NCBI GenBank assembly: GCA_029783825.1
Contig: JAREIK010001718.1
Span: 1,007,898 to 1,071,897, forward strand
DNA length: 64,000 bases
Direction: 5' to 3'
Source of the DNA: Sapria himalayana
Lineage: Eukaryota > Streptophyta > Magnoliopsida > Malpighiales > Rafflesiaceae
The notes under the pieces were generated by a model. That model did no database searches, had not been told where the DNA came from, and worked only from the letters and a program-made list of their open reading frames with translations. Shown piece after piece: positions 49,446 through 61,400 of this stretch (the stretch's first letter is position 1; the number at the start of each line of letters is the position of its first letter). A program made the position numbers and the translations under genes.

Positions 49446-52400
49446 GAAAAAATCTATAAATATCATATAATAAATTATATTTTTCACAGTTTATTGGTAA
49501 TTTCTTTTTTGCTTTCGGTTTCTCATATTTTCAAATCATAATAATTATCTAATGTCTACTTTTTTTTAACAATTTCATATTTATTTTAGAATAGATTTAT
49601 ATTATTATAATATTTCTGATTTGACAAAATAATTTTAACTGCAGAGATAATAAAACAATTATATTTGTGGAATTATTGCCTGCCCACAAAGAGGTAAATT
49701 GATTATTTATATATTTCAAATTATATTTAGATACTTTTTTTTTAATTTTTAATAAAATTAAGTACAAAAATTTTTTTATAACCATGCATTTTAGTGCCTA
49801 ATTAGAAACAAAATATTTGACGAACTAAGTATCCACAATCCCTAAAAATAATCTAGAAATAAGTATATCAATTACATATTGTATATATAATTTTGTTACA
49901 ATCAAATAGTTAATTTTTTCGACGATTCACATAGAAAGAATAAATTTAACATAAAGGGCCACAACAAAAATTAAATCAATGTTTAAATCAATAGAAATAT
50001 TTATTTGAGCACAATGCAAAAAATTAACCTCAACATAAATATCAACAACATATCCTCTATATGATAACATGATGCCCCTGCTTGAATAAATTACTTTATG
50101 CCAAAAAATATATATGAATCTCACAAAATTATTCGTCTGAAACTATATCTAAGGATACTAAATAAGTTGCATGATTCTCAATTCATTATCTCACATAATC
50201 AAAATATTATCTTCATAAAAGCCTAGCAAAAGCTTCATAAAATCAAAAATCTTCCAAACAATAAAAAAAACAACAAATACAAGTGTGATCTATATAAAAT
50301 GACTATTTATAAACAACTCACAAATCAAGTTCTTATTAATTACTTCAAGGCATATAATATTTTTTTTTAATAAGATAGATATTTGACTATATATATAAAT
50401 ATCCAAGTTCTTAATACTAAAAAAAAATATAATAAAAGTTTAACAGTCTCTGTTTGTATATGAATTTAGCAGTGCTAACCAATATTTTCAAAGGCAAATA
50501 TATAACTTAAGATATTTTCGTGCTTGTTAGGATTAGCATAAGCCTTGAAGTGTAGAAACATAAGCCTTTTAAGATAACAAATATAATTTAATAATTATTT
50601 TATAATATATTAAAAACAAAATAAAATAACATAAAATTATTTTCATAGTTCAAATAGAGAACAATAATTTGCTCAAACAATAAGAGGTACATTGAACTAC
50701 CATCACAATTCTAAAACCATAACTTAGAAAATGAATCAACATAGTATTAGATTAAAACTTTAATGTTTCAACTAAAATCAACTTTTTCAATGTCAACACT
50801 ATCATCATCATCTAATGTATCAATAGTAAGAAAATTTTTAATATCAAATCTTCTAATTTCATTCAAATCTTTAACTTCATGAATTAGTGATAAATTAAAA
50901 ATTTTTTTTTCTTTGCCTTCACTTGAACCTAACATAAAATATTAAATATGTATAAACATTATAAGTTCATTATTAAATTAATCAAATTTATGATTTAAGT
51001 TTGGAGTACTTACTTGCTAATTTATTATGTTTTTTTTTGTAGATTTGTGAAAAAAATCATGTTATCGAGTGATATTTGAGTCTCTTGGTCTTTGAATTGC
51101 ACAACTCTAATAATATCTATATTAAATAACTCATTATCTTAAAACTAACAAAGATCAATCATGAGAAGGAGATCTTCTTTCTCTATAATTCATTCATCAT
51201 CTGAATTAAGCTCATCCACCAAAATTAAATCAATATTTTATTAACTTTGTAGACTTTCCTCTCTCAATCTAAAGTTGTACCTTACACTAGTACATTCAAT
51301 CTTTTATGCTCAAGTATATTTCTCTTTTTTGTATGAATCTATAAATATAAAAGAAACAAATTTAGGTGTTAAGATAAAATAAAAATTATCTAATATTAGA
51401 ATAAAAATATATGCATATAAATTTATAAAATAGAGATAGTACCAATTCAAATATACTTCAATTTCTCTCACATCTCAAAAAACTACAAGCAAGGCTAAGG
51501 ACGAACAGAAAACTTTTGCATCTCCAATGTTTAACTCCCAAAACGCATCCACCAACTTGTAGAATTTCTTAATTTTCTAGATTTCAATTGCAATACAGCT
51601 TCTAAAATTACAATTTGATTGGACATATGAGTCCAACTAAATGTTAACTTGTAAACGATCTTCAGAACCCAAAAGTCTATCCATACATAAATATAATCTT
51701 TTTCTCACATCATCCACATTATAGAATCTATCTTAATAACGTAATTGAGGATTAAAATTATAACCCACTACATGTAAATTTCAATGAAGTGTTGTTCATC
51801 TTGCATCTATTTTTTTCCAAATTAGACTATATTTTCTCTCTACACCACAACAATTAAATCTAATCTTCTCTTAAGTTGAGTCCATTAACTCATAAATATA
51901 ACTCATGGCTAGTCTTTCCTCTGAATTAACCTCTCTCAAAATATAAATCAATAAAATAGTAATCTTTATGCGAAAAACAACATGAAATCAAAAGTTTGGA
52001 TCAAACAACAAAGTACTTCGAGCATTAACACCTTAAAGATTTTTGGCTCATGTAATAAAATACTTTTTCTAAGGAGAACATTGCTACAATAGCTTGCCTT
52101 TGCTTATAAATACTTTGAAAAGTATGAAATGAAGTAATAACCCATATAATTGATGGACAAATAAGTTTATGATTTTTAGTAAGAGTTCTCTTCAAGCTAA
52201 GAACTCAAGTATGTCCATATATAAACTTCACAATTTATCTAACTTTAGCAAGTGTATTAGCATGAACATTTGGCTTCCCAATATCAACTAACATCAAATC
52301 TATACAACTAGTAGCACAAAGTATCCACCACAATCTATCCCACTTCTCCACAAATATCATCCCGACATTCACATAATTAGAAACATTATCAGTGAACACT

Positions 52401-55400
52401 TGCATAATATTTTTCAAACCAATTTCTTCAACCACCTCATTAAAATATGTGAATATTTATTTTCCATTTTTTATTGTATCAAATGCATCAATTAGTTTCA
52501 AAAATCAATTGTCAATGGAACTATTTACCAAAAAATTGACAAGATAACTACTATTTACATCTTTCCAACTGTCTGACATAATTAAACATCTATATTACTT
52601 TCAAACTTTTTTATGTTCTTCCATCATTGTACTTAAAATATGCACCTCTTCTTTTGGAATCCAAGTCCTCAATTCATACATAAATAGAGACATAAACTCA
52701 GATCCAAAAATTACAATAGCCTCAACCATGAGAAATCAATAGAGATGATTTACAGTATTGAAAGAGAGACCTTTTGAATATATAAAATAATCAATTTTTT
52801 TACATACTCCCTTTCTTTTTACTTGGTTCTACTTTAAATTTAAAGTACTTTGTCTAACTTGTAAAGTGATAAATTTATAATTGGTTCCTTAAGTAAAAGT
52901 TCACCTATACTTTCACTTCCACTCTCACTCCAACTCCTACACCTAAATGTCCCCGTTATTTAAAACAAACCATTATCATGCATGGATATTGGACTCATAC
53001 TAATTTCTTAAAATAATTCATTTTTTCTTATTTTTTGTTCATTGAAATTGATCAATACATCTTTGCACCCTAATCAAACAGCTTCACTAACTTTATTGCA
53101 TAGTTTAATACCATAATGAGGTATAGCTATTAAATTTACATCTAAAATATTTTTTCTTCAAAAATTTTTAATAGCATACTTTCATATAAAATAGAGGTGC
53201 TAAAAAGGTTAGGCAGCCCAGGCCCGGCCCAAGGTAGGGCACGGGAATGATCCATGCCTGTGTCATGCAGTGGCGGGCCTGCTCACAGCACGGCACATGT
53301 CGTGCCGTGCCCAGACCAACCGAGCAATGTGCTGGGCCAAGCACAGCCCGACACAATGGCCAGTGGGCATGGTATCTCGGCACGAGCCGAGATATGCCCC
53401 GACCATGCTCCACGCCCCCGGTTTAAACCTGTGGTCCAATGGATCCAATATTTTTGTCAGGCCCGAACTCACCTTTTTTCGCACCCCCCAGACCCGAGTC
53501 TAAGGTCCGAGCCCTCCATTCCATAAGCCGGAGCTTCTATAATTGAGCATTCAAGTCGGTTTGATGGTCCAACCAACCAAACAGTAAGAAAAAATTCAAA
53601 TCTAAATCATTGAATTGTCTACAATGGCTATTAAGCAGAATCTAACAATTCTAAGGATTCTGCCCTTTTTTTAATTATAAAATTAAAAAAATCAAAAAAA
53701 ATTAATTTATCTTTTCTTTATCAATAAAATCCCCCCCCCCCCTCATTCTCTCTCTCTCTAATTTATTCTATCTCAAGTTTTTGAATATCAATTTCAGGCT
53801 TTTGGCATTTTGCAATTTGAGACTCGACTTTGGATAGATTATGGTGCACGTGCAGTGCAGACATAAAAAAACTAAAGTTTACGCAATGCGATTTACGGGT
53901 ATTTTTTTTATTTATTAAGTTTTATGTTATAAAGTTTTAAAATTTATATCTAAAAAAAATCTTCTATTTCTTTCAAGTCTAGTCTCTCTCGAGTCTAAAA
54001 AATTAAAAATAAAAAAAATGATAAATAATAATTTTAATAATAATAAAAATTAATTATAGTTTAGATAACAAAAATCCTACCAAATGATCCGAGACTGCCA
54101 GAACTTAGGTTTCACCTCGACCCAAACATCTAAAAAATAAAAAATTAGAAAAATTATAATAGTTTGGACTCACTTTAATATAATAAAATAAAAAATATTA
54201 AGAATGTCAAAAAAGAATCGATATAGTACAAATATTATAAAAAAATATGAGCATGTAAAAATTCGTGTAGGACTAGATACTTTAAGAGGCATGCTGAATT
54301 ATGCACTAAAAAATATGGTAACTAAAAAATAAGGTGAATAAATCCTAGTCAAACTCAACTCAACGATGAGTTTTTTGAGGCTAGATCAAATTTAGTCTCA
54401 AAGTTTACCCCCTTCATATATCACAACAAGTTAGGGATGAAAGACATAGCAAAACTGATCACCACGATAGATCTTCCGATTATATTTTCGGAAAATCAAA
54501 AAATAGTCATTATCATGCAAATATATTCAGTCTACATATAGGAATAATATACTAAAATATTAAAAATTAGAAAATCAAATAATAATTAAAAAATTTAGTG
54601 AATATAGTAAAATAATATTCATGATGTCTAATATCTAAAATAGTTATAACGATACATTTTATGCATGCTTCACCACCTACTATGTAGATTCTAAATGAAC
54701 ACTAAATAAAAAAAATATTGAGATTCTCTGATATTTTTCATCCTTATGATGATCTGGTCATTTTTGAGTGCATGATAAAAATTTTTAGAAAATATAAAAT
54801 TTATAATAAAATTTTTAGTATCACATTCAATAATACATCTAATAATGAAGTAGCAATTAACATGTTTGTTAGGATTATTAAAAATAAACTATTAAGAAAG
54901 ATTATTTACATTAGATACATGTATCACATCATTAACCTGATAGTACAAACGGTGATGAAAATATGTGCCCATGCTTTAGAAAATAAACATAACTCACTAA
55001 AATATATTCGTATGTTTCACAGATTACAGGAATTCAATAGTCTCTATTTGTCTGCGAACCTCAAGAAGAAATTTCAATCGGATGTAAAAAATCATTGGAA
55101 AAACCCTTACCTAATATTGGAGTCAAATATTGGATACGAACATGTAATATCCGACTACATCAATAGTAAGAATGACGAACTTATTATTGAAGACACTGAC
55201 TGGGTTACAGAAATTTTATTTATAAAATTCCTGAATATTTTATATGATAAAATAAATATCTGTCATCAGTTTATACTCACACAACTTGCATTACACTCAG
55301 GTGCATATGCAACATTAGCAACATGTTTAGAAAGTGTCGAGATGACTCAACACTTAGTAATATGATTCTAGATATGAAAACTATGTACTTAAAATATTAG

Positions 55401-58400
55401 TCCATCATTCCATCTCTTTATTGTCCGGCTACTTGTATTGACCCTAGGGTTAAAATGAAAGAAGTAAAAAATATTTTAACATATATTTCCTGATGCATGA
55501 ACCAAGAAGACCCACTTGAAGGATTCATTTATGAAAAGTTAACTGAGCTATTTAAATACTGTGATACTAATATTATTGTAGTACTAGTGAGGCTCCGAGT
55601 ACGAATATGAATACCATATTCAGAAATAATAACTTTTCTATTTAGTTAGTTAAGAGGAATTAATGGGATGTACTGTCAAATAAGAGCGAACTAGCTCGGT
55701 ACTCAGATATCAATTACTACTCAATTATATTATATTTTGATACTAAAAATCTTGTTATATTACAGTGTTAAATCATATAAATCTATCTTTCCCATGCTTT
55801 CTAAGATAGCACGAGATCTACTGACTCCTTCAATATCGAATGTAACATCTAAGTTTATTTTTTCTGTTGCTGTGAATGTTATTTCGGATAGGAGATCGAG
55901 ATTACGTCCATATATTATTGAGATTTTAGCACGCATGAAAGATTGGAAGAATTTAGACTTGGACATTCAGGATGGTGCTGAGACTGCAGCAAAAGCAGAA
56001 GAGTTGATTATTAATGATGATCCGTGTAATATTTTTATTGAGGATGATATGATGATTAATGACAATGAAGATTGACAGATTAAAACACTGATATCTAATA
56101 TTTGATTTTGATTTACTTATTTACATTATATTTATGTTTGCTTATTTTTTTTATTTGTGATATTACTTTGATTTTGTGTCTTTGTGGATTGATGCTTGAA
56201 ACTTGATTATTTATTTTTTTTTGTGAATTTTTATTTTGCATTTGTTTTTAATTTTTATTCTTATTTAATTTTAGATTTTATTAATTAATACATTTACACT
56301 GATACGCATTTACTTTTAAAATTTTAGTTGTTTATTATAATAAATAAACTTAATATTTTATTAAATTTAATAAAATAAAAATTAAAAATTAAATTATTTA
56401 TTTATAGTTAACAATTGATATTAACTATTAATATTAACTAATTACTAAAAATAATAACAAAAACTTTTAAAGTAATTAAAAATATATTAACATTAATTAT
56501 TCTGAATACATATATATATATATATATATATATTTTTTAAATTAAAAACAAGCTCGTGCAAGCCCGACCCAGCATGGTTTCATCACTTATTGGGCAACTG
56601 ATGAAATTGTACAAGCCAAACCGACATAATTTCATTAATAACTTTTTCATTAAGTTAATTAGAAGCAAAAAATTAAATGATTAATCAAATAAAAGCAAAT
56701 TATTTTGATACTTAAATACTTATTCTTGCTCTATTATATCACATAATAATAAAAAATTTAAATATTTTGAGTTAGTAAAAATTATATAAATCTACTAATC
56801 TAAAGCAATCTAAAATAATATGTGATATATTGATCGCTAAGATATCTAGCATAACATTAGAGTCTATTTTTTTATAACAGACAATATTATTACAAATAAG
56901 ATATCCAGACTATAATCATATATTGTTGAAGATAACTATATTCTTGAAAGACAACGAAGAATCAAGATTAGGTATTTAGAAAAAAACAAAAAAAAAATTA
57001 TTAGCAAATAATTACTCATTGTGTAATCATGATATTGAGGTAACTACTAGCACTACCTTCGAAATCATATATAACAGTTATGATAAATATCTACACAATT
57101 ATACTATAGACATGCAGTAATATTGACTATTAGAAGACTCACATATGAAATACAATGCATATTTTTTTTGGTTCAACTTCTACTTATTTACCATTTTTAT
57201 TATTTTAAGTTCATAAGTTATTTCTTTATATTTATATCATTAAATTATTTTTTTAATATTAATCATACAGAATTTTAGATTGTATTATATTTTTTTCCAT
57301 AATATATCTTGAGTCAAATATTAAATATTCTTTAATTGTTAAATTAATTTATTTAAATTTATAATATAGTATTTTTTTATTATTTAAAATTTAGATTTTT
57401 GATTTTTATAATAAGAATTAAACATAAATTTAATAATTTAAAAATTAATCCTTTTGATCGCCCATAACCAACACGACCCTAATCAGCCTGAAAACAAAGT
57501 GCAGATAAATGGGGCATATGGGTTGTGTCATGCTCACCATTAATAAAGTTGTACCAGCATATCATGGCTTGTTTGACACCACTAGCTATAAGTCATTTTA
57601 AGATGATTTACTTTTCCATCTGAACAAAAGATTTCAAGTGAATCAGGTAAATCAAGCTCTGCTTCAGGCACAACGTGAATTTGTCCTCCATGCACAATAT
57701 GACACGATTCAGAGCCATGTCTAGACCTACATCATGTCGGCCAATAGCACAACCTATGCTAGGCATGACGGACACGAGATGTGGCATGGGCTTGTGGCAA
57801 GTGCCACATGTCAAAATTACAATTATTTTTCCAAATAATTGTATTTCCAATAGTAAAATGACAAGACATTGTCCTATCAAAATTTAATAAAAATAAAATT
57901 TTTTTTTTAAGTTAATATCTATATCATTGAATTTCTTCCAACAACTATGAATATAATTCTAGATAACAATATCATGGTACTAATAAACACTCACATTTAA
58001 CTAACAACATATTTGCCAAATATCATGATACTAGTTCTCTATTCCAATTAAAATGGAAAGCATACATATCTTTTATCATTACATAGTATCATTTAATATA
58101 TTAGAAACTTGATATCATAATATCATCAAGAAAATAATAAAAGAATAAATAAAAAATAAAAGAAAACAAATACAAGAATACAATATAATTTTTGATCCAA
58201 TACTGAGTATCATTGATATGTGTCTTCTGGAGAGCAATCAAAAGGTCAAAATCAATGGGATTGATTGCAAATTTATTTAGCTCCTCGATAAGTTCATCTA
58301 TAGTCTTAGAAAGTAGGATAAGTATCTCTCTCCTAATATAGACTTTAAGTTCTATTTAATCAAGTCTCCTAACTATCAACTCAGTATGAATATATATTAT

Positions 58401-61400
58401 TGAAAACTCATAGACTAATTTATCATCTAGGTATAAATGAGATCTTCCTACTCGAGAAATATAATTCTCCCTAGACTCAACAAAGATCTAGATTTATCAA
58501 AAAGCATAATAACTTCATTAGAGTAACATTATAATGAGTATCATTATATTCTTATATAATTAATGAGTAACTCTTTCTACTAATTAATAGTACATGTAGA
58601 GCTAGAGATAAATGAGAGATAATAATGAATATTATTGTAATATTTAAATTCATGTTTTTTAAGCTCATTAAAAAAGAAACTATTATCAAAAGAAAGTAAC
58701 ACCTACACTGATTAAATCTAAGCAATTTCTGGTGAGAAACTATTGTACCTCTTTTTGAATACTAGAATATCTATAAAAAATATATATCTCAAAGCCATAA
58801 ATATCAATGTCTTATCCTAGAAAATAATTGAAGATAAAATATATATATCCAAATACTTTGAAAATCAAACAAAATAATTTGTCTAAAATATAAAATCTAA
58901 AATAATATATATTAAAAAAACAAAAAATGACATATGGTTGATATGGAAGATTGTGGTTAAAAATATATCACCCAAAAAATATTTTAGGACATATTTTTCA
59001 AGTATGAATATCTAAGTCATCTCAATTATATATCTATTCTTCTTTTTAGTAAATTCTTATCGTTAAAGTGCATTAGTACAAGAATCTAATTTATAATTAT
59101 ATAATTCATATAATACGTGTTAAATTAGTTTATCATATAGTCAAATACATTCTAGTTTTAAATTTTTTAATATTATTATTAAATTAATTTTTTATCATTT
59201 TGTGAAAATCTGAAAAATAGACCAAAGTAATATGTTACTAAAGAGAAAGATTTATGTATATCTCAAGAGATTATCAAAAAAAAAAAATAATCAGATACCT
59301 AAAACTATACCTAATGTCACCTCTTTTATGTCCTCACAATATCGGAGTATATCAGATCACATAAAATCATACTCAAATCATACTCTAATAATATTTCCTA
59401 GTTGATACGTCTCATACTCATGTGTTGTAATACCCTTAATATTCTGATAAGAAATTTTCAACTTTTTTAACAATGAATTATCAAACAGAAAATATATAAG
59501 TAACATATCCAAAATACTCAAATATCTAAGAAAAATTTTTATAGTTGATACCATGGAATTCAGCTGACTCAATCTCAAATATAGTTTTCCTTAGAATTTC
59601 TTGATCCGACAAATAAATATCAGTAAAAACAAAAAAAAGAATAAATTAAGTTGTCTGAAAAAATAACTCATAAAGAATAAAATAATAAAAATTCAAGCTA
59701 AATAATATCATATCGAATAATTTTTGAGCACTTATCATTGATAATAAAAATATTCTCAAAATAAGAAAAAAATATAAACAATATGATATAATTACCAATA
59801 ATATGAATATTTACTTATATATTGATAATTCAAAAATCTTAAATAAAATAATTAAGCATACCTAAAAAAATATATAATTTGCCACTGTATTAACAAAAAG
59901 TTTTGTATACTCCTTTCTATATGTCTCTTATAATTAAAATGTCTCCCACAATACTACATAACACTCTCGGTTTATCTCCAAAAATAATATTTAACAATTA
60001 CTTCTAAAATGTTCTATCCTCCTACAATAAAAAAATTAAATTAGGAGTCTCCTCCATCTATTATTGCTATAATAATTCTTATTGATACATCCAAAAATAA
60101 AATTATATCAAATAGTAATTTCTAGTAAATTGAATTATAGTTTAATCTTTCATTCTTTTTTTAATATTGAATCTGTAAAAGACAGGAAATCCAATTAGGA
60201 TTTATGTCATTCACCAACACAAACAACCTCGATTTCACCATCAAGCATTACATCACACACTCAACTTCATTCACACCACCACATGCACTATTGTGAACTA
60301 CTATGAACAACTACAAACCATCACACACACCACCTTACACTAATTATGCATTGTGTACATTGAGTCACACAAAATTAGTGTGCAATTCTTGCAAAATAGG
60401 AATGGTACACCTTCAAGCACACTTGTGAGAGATAAAAAAGATAAGGGAAATGAGAAACTTTAAGAATTACAAATTTAACTTGAGTATCATGTTAAACTTA
60501 ACAGATATAAAATAAAAAAATAAAAATATCAAATGATAAATAATATACAACTCATACTCTTATATAATAGATAAATTTAATTGAAATATTCATAAGACAA
60601 GCAATATCATCAAAAGAAAATAAAAGAAATGTAAAACCACAATAATATTGAGTCCGCAAAAATATGAGAACATAGGTATCATACCACTCAATCACAAAGA
60701 AAATAACATAAAAAATATTCTAATCATGCAAGACAATATCAAAATTAGAAAATAAATAGGTACTAAGTTATTTCATAATTAATGTCATAAATAAAAGATT
60801 GAGAAAAATCAGATATGCATAACATATAGATAAAAACAATTGTCTTGCATTCAATGATTATACTATTGTATTCAATGACTTCGTGGACCTCATCTTAACT
60901 ACAATAATTATCATAATCACATGAACAAAAAAAAATGATAGATATAAGTAACCTAAAGACTATAGATGCTAGCTCCTCAATACACAACACAACAAGGAAT
61001 GGTTGTCGTATATAGTGAAAGAGTTGCAAAACCTAGATAATAAGAAAATTATGTCAAACTGCTCCCTAATAATGAGCACGATAAATAAACTTACCCCCTA
61101 GGCAGAGTTAATAGGCAAATAATATGTCTACTCATTATAAATAAAAGATTGTCATCACTCAAGAAAAAAAACATAATAATTATTTGTATTATGTTTTATC
61201 CTACTATCCAAGGTTATTTGAGAATAAAGATTCATTGAAACGTAAAAATTATTTGAGTCCTTGAAACACAATTAGATGTGTCAAGTGGGTTGGATAGCCC
61301 AAACATGGCATGAGGCACAGCTTGACAGAGTCGTGTCTGGCCAAAAACAGCACAATCCAAGACCATAGTTGGACAGTCAAGCCAGCCCAAAGCACGGCTC

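Noticed and set aside
53168..53526. Four overlapping frames of 73-90 codons on both strands
   Set aside because: Same situation: GC-rich hAT terminus, no family resemblance, and mutually exclusive frames.
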